NCBI GenBank assembly: GCA_963829135.1
Contig: CAWHHO010000005.1
Coordinates: forward strand, 930,001-994,000
From: Kumtagia sp963829135
GTDB lineage: Bacteria; Pseudomonadota; Alphaproteobacteria; Rhizobiales; Rhizobiaceae
Length of the DNA stretch: 64,000 nt
Direction of reading: 5' to 3'
Part shown: positions 35,518 through 44,347 of the stretch, piece after piece
Position numbering within the stretch: position 1 is the stretch's first letter
Layout of the letters: every line of letters begins with the position of its first letter
Translations under genes and position numbers: made by a program
The notes under the pieces: model-generated
Seen by the model: only the letters and a program-made list of their open reading frames with translations
What the model was told of the DNA's origin: nothing
The model's database searches: none

Positions 35518-35936
35518 TGTTCCTGCTGGATACGAATGTCATCTCCGAACTGCGGAAGTCGAAAACCGCGAACCAACATGTCGCGGCCTGGGCCGAGTCG
35601 GTCGATATCGGCTCGATGTATATTTCCGTGGCAACGATCCTTGAAATCGAGCGTGGGACAGTTCAGGTGGCGCGCCGCGATCCGCGTCAGGCCACTATTC
35701 TCCACAATTGGCTGAGAGGAGCATTGATTGAGCAGTTTGCCAACCGGATAGTCATCGTAGACGTGGAAATTGCTATGCGCTGTGCTTCTCTGCACGTACC
35801 CGACCCTAGGCCTGAACTCGACGCGATCATCGCAGCCACCGCGTTGGTTCACGGACTGACGGTTGTAACTCGCAACATCGCCGATTTCAAAGCTACAGGT
35901 GCAGCACTCCTTAATCCATGGAACCAAGCTGATTGA
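35517..35936 (+). CDS. PIN-domain ribonuclease toxin, VapC/FitB type
   Basis: The 139-residue protein starts MFLLDTNVISELRKSK with the first catalytic Asp in LLDTN. The second acidic residue lies in ISVATILEIERGTVQVARR, the third in LDAIIAATALVHGLTVVTRN and the fourth in NIADFKATG. These four acids hold Mg2+ for RNA cleavage. FitB-like proteins match best because of the SVATILEIERG pattern. It is translated from a start that overlaps the antitoxin stop. The RNA target is not known. Confidence 0.92.
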   Translation: MFLLDTNVISELRKSKTANQHVAAWAESVDIGSMYISVATILEIERGTVQVARRDPRQATILHNWLRGALIEQFANRIVIVDVEIAMRCASLHVPDPRPELDAIIAATALVHGLTVVTRNIADFKATGAALLNPWNQAD

Positions 35937-35965
35937 ACACAGCGGCGAGTATCTCCAACTCGCTA

Positions 35966-36280
35966 CTACTTCGCGCCCAGTCTGGCGAGAACCTCGTTCG
36001 GAATCCGGTATTCGCGGATGACGTCATTGTGCCGCCGCAACCCGCACAATTCTCGCTGGATGAAATAGTGATGCACGGCCTCGGTCGTGGCTTTCAGCAG
36101 TTGCACGCGGTCCGGGCTGTCCCTGTCGGTCCCGTCAAGCTGCTGCATCAGCATCTCGACCTTGCGGCCCGCCGCGCCAAGAGAACTCGCCATTTCCGAG
36201 ACGATCTCGTAGTCGATCACTCCGAGGCCGGTCCGGCCACGCGCTGCGAGATCATCGCTGCCAGGCAATTTCAGCGACAT
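35966..36280 (-). CDS. Small conserved hypothetical protein (possibly DUF6665)
   Basis: The 104-residue protein starts MSLKLPGSDDLAARGRTGLG and is alpha-helical (IDYEIVSEMASSLGAAGRKVEMLMQQL; LKATTEAVHHYFIQRELCGL). It ends REYRIPNEVLARLGAK. No enzyme motif or membrane segment is seen. Its layout (LGxxxxDYEI near the start, HHYFIQRE then IPxEVLARLG at the end) fits small rhizobial proteins that I remember under the name DUF6665, but I cannot verify this. It is three bases from the ABC exporter stop and starts downstream of it, on the same strand, so it is upstream in the transcript (gene order DUF then exporter). Confidence 0.6.
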   Translation of the reverse strand: MSLKLPGSDDLAARGRTGLGVIDYEIVSEMASSLGAAGRKVEMLMQQLDGTDRDSPDRVQLLKATTEAVHHYFIQRELCGLRRHNDVIREYRIPNEVLARLGAK

Positions 36281-36282
36281 GG

Positions 36283-38151
36283 CTATTCCGCCGCCAGGCT
36301 GTCAGGCAGGAATCCGCCCGACTGCCGCTTCCACAACTGCGCGTAGAGCCCACCGCGCGCGATCAATGCCTCATGCGTGCCTTCCTCGACGATTCGTCCC
36401 CGGTCAAGCACGATCAGCCGGTCGAGCGCCGCGATGGTTGACAGGCGGTGCGCGATGGCGATTACCGTCTTGCCCTCCATCAGCCGGTAGAGGTTGTCCT
36501 GGATCGCCGCCTCCACCTCCGAATCCAACGCCGAGGTCGCCTCGTCGAGGATCAGGATCGGCGCATCCTTAAGCATCATTCGGGCGATGGCGATTCGCTG
36601 CCTCTGGCCGCCGGAGAGTTTTACACCCCGTTCGCCGACATGCGCAGCGTAGCCCTTGCGACCGCGCGGATCCGCGACGCCGGCGATGAAGTCATGGGCT
36701 GCCGCGCGCCGCGCTGCATTCTCGATTTCGGCCTGGCTCGATCCGGCCCGGCCATATCCAATATTGTCGTGGATCGAGCGGTGCATCAGCATTGCGTCCT
36801 GGCTGACCACGCCGAATTGCTCGCGCAAGGACGCTTGCGTGATCGACTTCACATCCTTTCCATCAATCAGCACCCTGCCCCGTTCCACATCGAACAGCCG
36901 CAGCGCCAGGTTGACGATTGTGGTTTTGCCTGCGCCGGAAGGCCCGACCAGCGCAACGCGCTCGCCGGGCCGGATATGCAGATTGAGGTTCTCGATGACG
37001 CCGCCGCCCTTTCCATAGTGGAAGGAGACGTTTTCGAAGCGGATATCGCCATTGGAAGGCGGCAGCACAGCAGCGTCCGCTTCGTCCCGTATCGCCGGCT
37101 CGACCGAAATGGTGCGGGTCGCATCCTGCACGGTTGCATAATTTCGCACCAGGCCGTTGATGTTGAACATCATCCATCCGGACATCTGATTCAGCCGAAA
37201 CACCAGTCCGAGTGCCGCAGCAACCGCGCCGGTGGAAATCTCTCCGGCCGAAAACGCAATCATGCAGAGTGCCGCGACCGAGCTCATCATGATGCCGTTC
37301 AGCAGGGCGACCGATGACCGCACGGTCGTCACCGCCCGCGTCAGCCGCTTGACGGCGGCGAGGAAGCGCTCCAGCCCGTCGCGGATATAGGCGTGTTCGC
37401 GCCGCCCGCCGTCGAACAGCTTGACCGCCATGATATTGGTGAAAGCATCGACCAACCGCCCGTTGAAGATCGAACGCTCGTCGGCGGTGGCGCGGCCGGC
37501 ATTGCGCATCTCCGGCAGCAGGAACCACACGATCCCCGCATAGCCGGCGAACCAGATCGTCACGACAACGCCCATTAGCGGATCGAGCGACACGAGAATG
37601 GTGATGGCCAACACCACAAATGTCAGGAACGACCACATTGTCTGCAAAACGTTGACGATGAAATCGCCCACGGCCTCGCCGCCCTGCATGATCTTCGTGG
37701 CGATGCGACCGGCAAAATCGTTCTGATAGAAATCGTAGGGTTGTTCTATGACCCGACGGAACGCCTGCCAGCGCACCATCGAGAAGAATCCGGGCACCAC
37801 CACCTGCTGCTCGACCACAGCCGAAGCAACCATGACGACAGTGCGCACGATCAGCAGCAGCGCCAGCAAGCCGGCCAGTTGCGGCCAGTGATCGGAGAAC
37901 AGGGTAGCCGGGTTTGCATGGTCGAGCAGGTCGATCAGCCAGCCGACAGACCAGTAGAGTGCTGCATCAACCGCGCCGGCCAAGCCGCCGACAATCAACA
38001 GCAAAGCGAACGGCCACCTGGCCTGATTGGCGAAATACAGGATGAACCGCCAGGCATCCTTCGGCAACACTTCGCGGTCGGTGTCCTGGAACGCGTCGAT
38101 GGAGCCTTCGACACGCTGCCAGAGCCTTTCGCGGGAGCTTGGCTCGGTCAT
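36283..38151 (-). CDS. ABC transporter ATP-binding protein/permease (exporter), copy 1
   Basis: The 622-residue half-transporter has an N-terminal leader of about 35 residues, six membrane helices (first in WPFALLLIVGGLAGAVDAALYW) and a C-terminal ATPase with Walker A VGPSGAGKTTIV, signature LSGGQRQRIAIARMM, Walker B LILDEATSALDSE and the His loop IAIAHRLSTIAAL. It should export a lipid, peptide or drug as a homodimer, or as a heterodimer with the tandem copy that ends 448 bases upstream (38600-40474). Its ATPase half is very similar to that copy. Substrate is unknown. The two genes are separated by a large inverted repeat. Confidence 0.92.
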   Translation of the reverse strand: MTEPSSRERLWQRVEGSIDAFQDTDREVLPKDAWRFILYFANQARWPFALLLIVGGLAGAVDAALYWSVGWLIDLLDHANPATLFSDHWPQLAGLLALLLIVRTVVMVASAVVEQQVVVPGFFSMVRWQAFRRVIEQPYDFYQNDFAGRIATKIMQGGEAVGDFIVNVLQTMWSFLTFVVLAITILVSLDPLMGVVVTIWFAGYAGIVWFLLPEMRNAGRATADERSIFNGRLVDAFTNIMAVKLFDGGRREHAYIRDGLERFLAAVKRLTRAVTTVRSSVALLNGIMMSSVAALCMIAFSAGEISTGAVAAALGLVFRLNQMSGWMMFNINGLVRNYATVQDATRTISVEPAIRDEADAAVLPPSNGDIRFENVSFHYGKGGGVIENLNLHIRPGERVALVGPSGAGKTTIVNLALRLFDVERGRVLIDGKDVKSITQASLREQFGVVSQDAMLMHRSIHDNIGYGRAGSSQAEIENAARRAAAHDFIAGVADPRGRKGYAAHVGERGVKLSGGQRQRIAIARMMLKDAPILILDEATSALDSEVEAAIQDNLYRLMEGKTVIAIAHRLSTIAALDRLIVLDRGRIVEEGTHEALIARGGLYAQLWKRQSGGFLPDSLAAE

Positions 38152-38202
38152 GGGCGGACCTGCTTGCTGTCAAGATTCCAGATCAGCGCTGCCTGAATAT
38201 GC

Positions 38203-38377
38203 TCCCCCTCACCCGGCCTCCGCTTCGCTCGGCCACCCTCTCCCCGGCGGGGAGAGGAGATCTTCCACGTTGCCGCCTTGGGTTGCAAAGTTGCAGAAGA
38301 GGGCATCGGCTGGCGAACCTCCTTTCCCCAGCGGGGAGAGGGTGGCCGAGCGAAGCGGAGGCCGGGTGAAGGGGAGC
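38203..38377. repeat. Pair of inverted rhizobial palindromic repeats between the ABC exporters
   Basis: Two copies of the same repeat lie head to head. The first (38203-38257) reads CCCTCACCCGGCCTCCGC and continues CTTCGCTCGGCCACCCTCTC with a GGGGAGAGG end; the second (38324-38377) is its reverse complement. The arms match over about 36 bases with 1-2 mismatches, and each copy also has its own small palindrome (CTCTCCCC/GGGGAGAG). Similar units occur at 59.2-59.5 kb and 63.5 kb. The remainder of the 38152-38599 gap (38378-38599) has no gene that I can support. Confidence 0.85.
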
Positions 38378-38599
38378 GCCGCCAACCAAATCTGTCTCGG
38401 TACCTGCAGAAACTGTTGCGCCGCGATTTAGAGACCAGCAGGCCTGACTGCCGGAGTGGTAGGAACGAGGCCCTCCGCAGCGCAGTTGGGCTGTTAGGCA
38501 AAGGCCGGCCAAAGGTACAACCGGCAACACCAGGGGGGTCGTAGGGTGACATCTGCAGCAGAATCTGTGAATTCCTGCTGCCATGTTCAACCCCACGCC

Positions 38600-40474
38600 T
38601 CACTCGGCCGCAGCCTTCGTCTTGACCGGGTCGGCCTCGACGACCTCGTCGTTGGGCAAGAAGCCGCCGGACTGCCGTTGCCAAAGTTGGGCGTAGAGCC
38701 CGTCGAGTGCGACCAGCTCGTCATGCGTGCCCTGTTCGATCACCTGGCCCTTGTCCATCACGATCAGGCGATCCATAGCGGCGATGGTCGACAACCGGTG
38801 CGCGATGGCGATGACGGTCTTGCCTTCCATCAGGCGGTAGAGGTTCTCCTGAATTGCCGCCTCGACCTCCGAATCGAGCGCCGAGGTCGCCTCGTCAAGG
38901 ATCAGGATAGGCGCATCCTTGAGCATCACGCGGGCGATGGCGACGCGCTGCCGCTGCCCGCCGGACAGTTTCACGCCGCGCTCGCCGACATGTGCGTCGA
39001 GCCCATTGCGGCCCTTTGGGTCGGCGAGCGTCGCGATGAAATCCAGTGCCTCGGCCTTGCGTGCTGCATCCATCACCATCGTCTCGGTAGCATCGGGCCG
39101 GCCGTAGAGAATGTTGTCGCGCACCGAGCGGTGCAGCAGCGACGTGTCCTGCGTCACCATACCGATATGCGCCCGCAGCGTATCCTGCTTGACTGAAGAA
39201 ATATCCTGCCCGTCGATGCGGATCTGGCCGCTTTCGAGGTCGTAAAACCGCAGCAGCAGGTTGACCAGCGTTGACTTGCCCGCGCCGGAGCGGCCGACAA
39301 TGCCGACCTTCTCGCCCGGCCGGATATGGATCGACAGGTCATGGATCACGCCCTTGCCCTTGCCGTAGTGAAAACCGACGCGGTCGAAAACGATATCGCC
39401 GTCACGGACGACGATCTCATTCGCATCTGCCTTGTCCTCGACCAGACGCGGCATGGAAATCGAATTGATGCCGTCCTGCACCGTGCCGATGTTCTCGAAC
39501 AGGCCGGAGACCTCCCACATGATCCATTGCGACATGCCCCAGAGCCTGAGCACGAGGCCGATCACCACCGCCACCGCCCCGATCGATGCTGCTTCGCCCA
39601 GCCACAACCAGATCGACAGCGCGCCGACGGAAGCCAGCAAGGTGGAGTTGAGGATATAAAGCCAACCGTAGAGCTGGGTCACCAGCCGCATCGACGCATA
39701 AACGGTCACGAGGAAGTTCGACATGCCTTCGCGCGCATAGCTTGCCTCGCGGCGGCTGTGGGAGAAGAGCTTGACGGTCTGGATGTTGGTGTAGCTGTCG
39801 ACGACCCGCCCGGTCATCAGTGAGCGCGCATCGGCCTGTTTCTCCGACACCTTGCCCAGCCGGGGAATGTAGTGCCACATCAGTGCTACGTAGAGCACCA
39901 CCCATACGGCGAGCGGGATCGCCAGCCGCCAGTCGGCCGAGCCGACGATGAACAGCATGCCGAGAAAATAGACGCAGACGTAGTTCAACACGTCGATGAG
40001 CTTGATCACGCATTCGCGCACGGCAAGCGCTGTCTGCATCAGCTTGGTGGCGATGCGGCCGGCGAATTCATCCTGATAAAATGTCATCGACTGCTTCAGC
40101 AGGTAGCGATGCACCTGCCATCGGATCCGCATCGGATAGTTGCCCATCAGAGTCTGCTGGGCGATCAAGGAATGCAGAAACACCGTTCCGGGCAGCACCA
40201 CCAGGATGACGAACGCCATGCCGGCGAGCTTCCAGCCTTCAGTCTGCAGGAAAGTCTCGCGGCTCTGCGCCGACAACCAATCGACGATCGAGCCGAGGAA
40301 GCTGAACAGCCAGACTTCCGCAAGCGCGATGGCAGACATCAGCACAGCGGCCGAAACGATGAACGGCCACGAGCCTTTCGTGTAGTGCAGGCAGAAAGCA
40401 ACCAGCGTCTTCGGCGGCTCGGTCGGCTCCTCCGAAGGAAATGCGTCCAGCCTTTTTTCAAACCACGAGAACAT
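38600..40474 (-). CDS. ABC transporter ATP-binding protein/permease (exporter), copy 2
   Basis: The 624-residue protein matches copy 1 in layout: leader, six membrane helices (the first in WPFIVSAAVLMSAIALAEVWLF), and an ATPase with Walker A GRSGAGKSTLVN, signature LSGGQRQRVAIARVML, Walker B LILDEATSALDSE and IAIAHRLSTIAAM. A long block of the ATPase is almost residue-for-residue the same as in copy 1, whereas the membrane parts differ much more. This suggests a tandem duplication with gene conversion, or simple strong constraint. The two may form a heterodimer. Substrate unknown. Confidence 0.92.
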   Translation of the reverse strand: MFSWFEKRLDAFPSEEPTEPPKTLVAFCLHYTKGSWPFIVSAAVLMSAIALAEVWLFSFLGSIVDWLSAQSRETFLQTEGWKLAGMAFVILVVLPGTVFLHSLIAQQTLMGNYPMRIRWQVHRYLLKQSMTFYQDEFAGRIATKLMQTALAVRECVIKLIDVLNYVCVYFLGMLFIVGSADWRLAIPLAVWVVLYVALMWHYIPRLGKVSEKQADARSLMTGRVVDSYTNIQTVKLFSHSRREASYAREGMSNFLVTVYASMRLVTQLYGWLYILNSTLLASVGALSIWLWLGEAASIGAVAVVIGLVLRLWGMSQWIMWEVSGLFENIGTVQDGINSISMPRLVEDKADANEIVVRDGDIVFDRVGFHYGKGKGVIHDLSIHIRPGEKVGIVGRSGAGKSTLVNLLLRFYDLESGQIRIDGQDISSVKQDTLRAHIGMVTQDTSLLHRSVRDNILYGRPDATETMVMDAARKAEALDFIATLADPKGRNGLDAHVGERGVKLSGGQRQRVAIARVMLKDAPILILDEATSALDSEVEAAIQENLYRLMEGKTVIAIAHRLSTIAAMDRLIVMDKGQVIEQGTHDELVALDGLYAQLWQRQSGGFLPNDEVVEADPVKTKAAAE

Positions 40475-40514
40475 GGGAACTGCTCTTTCAACTTATGTCC
40501 CGGCGACACGCGTG

Positions 40515-40928
40515 CTAAGCCGCGTGCTGCCTCTGCTGGTGGTTGCCACCCGCCTCGGCGAGCGCAGACTCACGGCTGATCATAGCAACATAGTGCTCTC
40601 GCTGCGCTTCGCCGATAGCCACATCTCCGCTTCCTGACATACCACCGGACGTGTCGGCCACCCCGCTGCCGCCTCGCCGTGAAGCGAGACGGAACAGCCG
40701 GACAATAAGGCCAGGCCGGCGAGGCGCTGGAAAGGCGTGGGAGAAATCGACATCTGGCAACTGGCCACGATGCCGGCGCCGGGGCGGAGGATCGGTGGAT
40801 GGCCGAACCTGCCCGAGCGAAAGCGCCCATGCGGCCAGCCGCGCCTCATCGAGCCGCAAAGGCGCATCGGGATCATATTTCACGTCAATGTGCGGGGCTT
40901 TATGCCCGCTGAACAGCCGGGAGAACAT
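40515..40928 (-). CDS. Hypothetical protein (137 aa)
   Basis: The ORF starts MFSRLFSGHKAPHIDVKYDP at ATG 40928 with AAGGAT upstream. The first 45 residues (PDAPLRLDEARLAAWALSLG) look conserved-like and coding; the remainder is low complexity and Arg/Gly-rich. It may be frameshifted after about residue 45, because neighbouring genes often are in this sequence. It lies upstream of the ABC exporter, 41 bases away and in the same direction, so it could be co-transcribed with it. I do not recognise the family. Confidence 0.45.
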   Translation of the reverse strand: MFSRLFSGHKAPHIDVKYDPDAPLRLDEARLAAWALSLGQVRPSTDPPPRRRHRGQLPDVDFSHAFPAPRRPGLIVRLFRLASRRGGSGVADTSGGMSGSGDVAIGEAQREHYVAMISRESALAEAGGNHQQRQHAA

Positions 40929-41211
40929 CGCAACAATCCTTCGAGAACCAGTTGGTTTCCGGCGGAAATCGCGATCAGGCTTTTAAGATGTCTAAAGCTT
41001 CGAACCGATACCGCCGTCAGGCGTAGCGCCCTCGGATGGGGCGGTGAATATCTACGGTCATCATGAAATTCATGTTCCGCCTCCCTCGGTTCGAGTTGAC
41101 AAGGACGCCGCTATAGCTCCATTCGGATCGAAAAACCAGCCTAAAGTTGCAGTGCCGGCCTTGACAGCAGACGTTGTGGCCATCTTGCAACTCGATCCTT
41201 GCAGGCCTCCC

Positions 41212-41668
41212 TTGCCCGACCTTCGCATTGCGCTTTACCAGCCCGACATTGCCGGCAATACCGGGACGATTTTGCGCATGGCTGCGTGTCTGTCCGTAGC
41301 GGTCGACATTATCGAGCCAGCCGGATTCGATCTCTCCGACCGTAATCTGCGGCGCGCCGGAATGGACTATCTCGAAAGGGCAGCACTCAAGCGCCATGTC
41401 GATTTTGAGGCTTTCGACGCCTGGCGCCGCAGCGAGGGCCGCCGCCTGGTGCTGCTTTCCACCAGAGCCGCGCTGCCATACACGGATTTCGCCTTCGCGC
41501 CGTCCGATATTCTGCTGTTCGGCCGCGAGTCGGCGGGCGTTCCCCAAGCATGTCCACGACGCAGCAGACGCGCGTCTGCTCATTCCGATGCCCGGTGGCG
41601 GCCGCAGCCTGAACATTGCACTGTCGGCCGCGATGGCCATCGGCGAGGCGATCCGGCAAGTCGGATAG
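41212..41668 (+). CDS. trmL: tRNA (cytidine/uridine-34-2'-O)-methyltransferase (one frameshift)
   Basis: TrmL methylates the wobble base of tRNA-Leu with S-adenosylmethionine. The SPOUT-fold sequence starts LPDLRIALYQPDIAGNTGT from a TTG (or an upstream ATG at 41044) and includes DLSDRNLRRAGMDYLERA and LLFGRESAGVPQ. At 41550 one extra A (CCCCAAGCATG for CCCCAGCATG) changes the frame; correct reading gives HVHDAADARLLIPMPGGGRS, the knot-forming SAM-binding end, and AIRQVG with the stop at 41668. Removing one base gives 151 residues, the normal length. The first frame continues into an unrelated 225-residue reading and should not be used. Confidence 0.85.
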
Positions 41669-41833
41669 CCGCTATCGCGACCGCGTTTTTCATTCCGAGA
41701 GCAGATTCCCCGACAGGCTAAACCCAGATTGAGACCGCCCGGCGAGCTCGATATTCCGCTTTTGGATGTCGAAACGATCTCACAGCCGGATATGCTTGGC
41801 CTAAACACAAACGCTCATCGATGGAGATAAAGA

Positions 41834-42466
41834 ATGGCTCTCAGGCCCGGTGACGTGAAGTATATGAGCGGCGACGTGACGACGCTAAACTGGATTGGCC
41901 CCCGCCCAGGAGGGGATATCGAAGTTAACCTCGGCTTCGGGGGCGGCAGGTTGGCGCAAGGCTACTATGTCGCCGTTCTGGTCGAGCCGTTGGAAGTCGG
42001 CGACTTCGAATTCGGTGGAACGACAATGCGCTCGGGCGGCCGGGAAGGCCTTCCGGCAGGCAATAGCGTCACCGATCAACTGCGCCCGCGCATCCATGAC
42101 AACATCGTGACTCAGCGAGGTCAGGTCGGATATGACGATCTGCAGCGGCGGACGCTGACGACGGTTCAGATCAAGGGTCCGCAACGCATCGCCAAGGTAT
42201 TGCCCGTGACACCCCACGACAACGTCATGGCTCCGAATCTGCAATATCCGATGGGCGGCGGCGGGCTACAGTGGAAGATTTTGCGCAAACCAAATCGGCT
42301 GAACCCTGCGGTGGACGGCAAAAAATTCGTGATAGCCCTGCATGTCGATGCGAACGGAATCGCCGATACCGGGCGATTTACTGTTTCCCTCGCCGGCAGC
42401 CAGCCGTTCCAGGCGCTCTACGACGCCCGTCGCAGAGTGGCGCAGCATCTGGAAACCGTCACTTGA
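41834..42466 (+). CDS. Hypothetical protein (210 aa)
   Basis: The ORF starts MALRPGDVKYMSGDVTTLNW after a good GGAGATAAAG ribosome binding site. The protein is mostly beta-type sequence with many Gly, Pro and Arg residues (GPRPGGDIEVNLGFGGGR; QRGQVGYDDLQRRTLTTVQI). It has no signal peptide, no membrane segment, no Cys and no enzyme motif that I can recognise. It is a complete, apparently coding frame, and lies between trmL and a convergent small gene, so its partners give no hint. Function unknown; the start and end are well defined. Confidence 0.65.
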   Translation: MALRPGDVKYMSGDVTTLNWIGPRPGGDIEVNLGFGGGRLAQGYYVAVLVEPLEVGDFEFGGTTMRSGGREGLPAGNSVTDQLRPRIHDNIVTQRGQVGYDDLQRRTLTTVQIKGPQRIAKVLPVTPHDNVMAPNLQYPMGGGGLQWKILRKPNRLNPAVDGKKFVIALHVDANGIADTGRFTVSLAGSQPFQALYDARRRVAQHLETVT

Positions 42467-42473
42467 TCCTCGA

Positions 42474-42731
42474 TCAGTCCGCGGCGGATAGTCGCCGGAT
42501 TGTAAACTCAATGACGTCGTTAGGCCGTTCGAACCAGCTTTCGATGCTTGTCCAATAAGCCTGCTTTGGCCAACGGTCGAACCATTCCTGCGCCTTTAGT
42601 CGTGCGTCCGAGCGCGGCAAGACAAAGGTTTCGCGGACAAATCCATCCGCCGGCCGCTTGCTCCCCTCTTTACGGGCGCGGTCGAGTTGCCTCTTCAGGC
42701 CATCGAGCGGCGGTCTGGTCGGTGCCGGCAC
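42474..42731 (-). CDS. Small hypothetical protein (85 aa)
   Basis: The 85-residue product starts MPAPTRPPLDGLKRQLDRAR and is basic and hydrophilic, with a well-conserved-looking C-terminal half (RSDARLKAQEWFDRWPKQAY and WFERPNDVIEFTIRRL). It has no signal peptide or Cys pairs. It ends seven bases from the end of the previous gene, in a convergent arrangement, and starts 92 bases upstream of hemF on the opposite strand. No known family. Its even amino acid composition and compact position suggest that it is real. Confidence 0.6.
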   Translation of the reverse strand: MPAPTRPPLDGLKRQLDRARKEGSKRPADGFVRETFVLPRSDARLKAQEWFDRWPKQAYWTSIESWFERPNDVIEFTIRRLSAAD

Positions 42732-42823
42732 CGGTTAACCTCATGCGGCTTGACGCTCACTGCCAACAGATTAGGGATCGCACACGAAAATACGAGTCCT
42801 TTGTTGGATGAGCGGAGAGATCC

Positions 42824-43738
42824 ATGCAGCGCCCTGACCTGCCCGCCGGCCTTCCCGACGATATCGAAGACCGCAAAGCCACCGCCAGAAGCTGGTTCGA
42901 GAGCCTTCGCGACCGCATCTGCAGCGCCTTCGAACGGATCGAGGATGACCTGTCTGGCCCTCTCTCTGAACGGCCCGCAGGGCGATTCGAGCGGACGCCT
43001 TGGCTGCGCGAGGAGGGAGCCGGCGGCGGCGGCATCATGTCGATGATGCATGGCCGCGTGTTCGAGAAGGTGGGTGTCCACACGTCTACGGTGCAGGGCA
43101 CGTTCTCGCCCGAGTTCGGCAAGCAGATGCCGGGCGCCGACCAAGATCCGCGCTTCTGGGCAAGCGGCATTTCCTTGATCGCCCATCCCTGGAACCCAAA
43201 TGTTCCGGCCGTTCACATGAATACCCGCATGGTGGTGACTTCGCGGTGGTGGTTCGGCGGGGGCGCCGACCTTACACCGGTGCTCGACCGCCGCCGCACC
43301 CAGGACGATCCCGATACGGTGGCCTTCCATGACGCGATGCGCACAGCCTGCGTCGCCCATTCCGGAGTCGCCGACTACCAGAAGTACAAGGCCTGGTGCG
43401 ATGAGTACTTCTTCCTCAAGCATCGCAACGAGCCGCGCGGCATCGGCGGAATCTTCTTCGACTGGCTGCACCCCAATGACGAAACGGGCGGATGGAATGC
43501 CGGCTTCCGCTTCGTTCAGGACGTCGGCCTGGCCTTTCTCGATATCTATCCGCGGCTGGTGCGAACGAACTTCAACCGTCAATGGATGACGCCGGACCGC
43601 GAGGAACAGCTGGTCCGCCGTGGCCGCTATGTCGAGTTCAACCTGCTTTATGACCGCGGCACGATTTTCGGCCTGAGCACCGGCGGTAATGTTGCCGCCA
43701 TCCTGTCCAGCATGCCACCAGAAGTAAAATGGCCGTGA
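42824..43738 (+). CDS. hemF: Oxygen-dependent coproporphyrinogen-III oxidase
   Basis: HemF decarboxylates coproporphyrinogen III in heme synthesis, using O2. The 304-residue protein starts MQRPDLPAGLPDDIEDRKAT with GGAGAG upstream. The standard segments are present: GVHTSTVQGTFSPEFGKQMP, HPWNPNVPAVHMNTRMVVT, WWFGGGADLTPVL, YKAWCDEYFFLKHRNEPRGI, GGIFFDWLHP and the end FNLLYDRGTIFGLSTGGNVA. All are conserved in HemF and the length is normal. It acts in the cytoplasm. It is monocistronic; the next 330 bases have no gene. petABC/trmL/hemF are often close together in rhizobia, here rearranged by the inserted ABC exporters and toxin-antitoxin genes. Confidence 0.95.
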   Translation: MQRPDLPAGLPDDIEDRKATARSWFESLRDRICSAFERIEDDLSGPLSERPAGRFERTPWLREEGAGGGGIMSMMHGRVFEKVGVHTSTVQGTFSPEFGKQMPGADQDPRFWASGISLIAHPWNPNVPAVHMNTRMVVTSRWWFGGGADLTPVLDRRRTQDDPDTVAFHDAMRTACVAHSGVADYQKYKAWCDEYFFLKHRNEPRGIGGIFFDWLHPNDETGGWNAGFRFVQDVGLAFLDIYPRLVRTNFNRQWMTPDREEQLVRRGRYVEFNLLYDRGTIFGLSTGGNVAAILSSMPPEVKWP

Positions 43739-44070
43739 TTGTTTACAAATTCCCGTGAAGAGATTAAATATTGTTACCATGAGAATGTATTGATTTCGGA
43801 ATACATATGACTGCTTCATAATGTAGCAGATCGGATTGCCTCAATTGCATCGCTTTATTAGCGTTTTGGCTCGAAATTTGGCAAGCAACATCCGCAACAA
43901 TTTATTTTTAGTCTAATGGCCGGCGGTATCTCGAAAGCTAATTTTCTGCCCGGGCCGGGAAACGCCGGCGGCTTCACATTCGAAGACCGCGACTCGACGC
44001 GACCGGACGGCCTACGACTGCGACGGCATGCAGGATGCATATCCCGTCGAATTGCAAAGGAGTACCTGCC
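43739..44070. other. AT-rich intergenic stretch with an inverted repeat
   Basis: Between hemF and the DUF1344 gene about 180 bases (43739-43920) are much more AT-rich than the rest of the window, with runs such as GATTAAATATTG and AACAATTTATTTTTAG. An inverted repeat of seven bases (ATGTATT and AATACAT, 43785-43806) lies here. I see no ORF. It may be a regulatory region or carry a small RNA. Confidence 0.5.
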
Positions 44071-44331
44071 ATGCGCATGTACATCATCCCGGCAGTAGCT
44101 GCCGCGACCCTCGCCTTCTCGCCCCTCGCCATGGCTGCCACCCAGCATGCCAATGGCACGATCAAGGCCTATGATGCCAAGGCGATGACGCTCACGCTCA
44201 CCAGCGGCGCTGTCTACACGCTGCCGAAGGACTTCAAGGATCCCGGTCTGAAGACCGGCGAGAAAGTTGCGATTGCCTGGGATATGCAGGGCAAGCACAA
44301 GACTGTGGAGACGGTAACAATCGCGAAATAG
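44071..44331 (+). CDS. DUF1344 domain-containing protein, exported
   Basis: The 86-residue protein starts MRMYIIPAVAAATLAFSPLA at ATG 44071 with AAAGGAG upstream. After a signal peptide (cleavage near AMAAT) comes the DUF1344 pattern: NGTIKAYDAKAMTLTLTSG, then VYTLPKDFKDPGLKTGEKVA and VTIAK. It is a small beta-rich periplasmic protein found in rhizobia; the function is unknown. A terminator hairpin follows directly (44348-44380). Confidence 0.9.
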   Translation: MRMYIIPAVAAATLAFSPLAMAATQHANGTIKAYDAKAMTLTLTSGAVYTLPKDFKDPGLKTGEKVAIAWDMQGKHKTVETVTIAK

Positions 44332-44347
44332 GAATACTGCCAGATGG

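Noticed and set aside
38203..38377. The inverted repeat pair as a CRISPR array or IS ends
   Set aside because: Only two inverted units, no regular spacers and no transposase; it matches the known rhizobial intergenic palindrome class.
43785..43806. Inverted repeat as an FNR/FixK box
   Set aside because: It lacks the TTGAT-N4-ATCAA arrangement.
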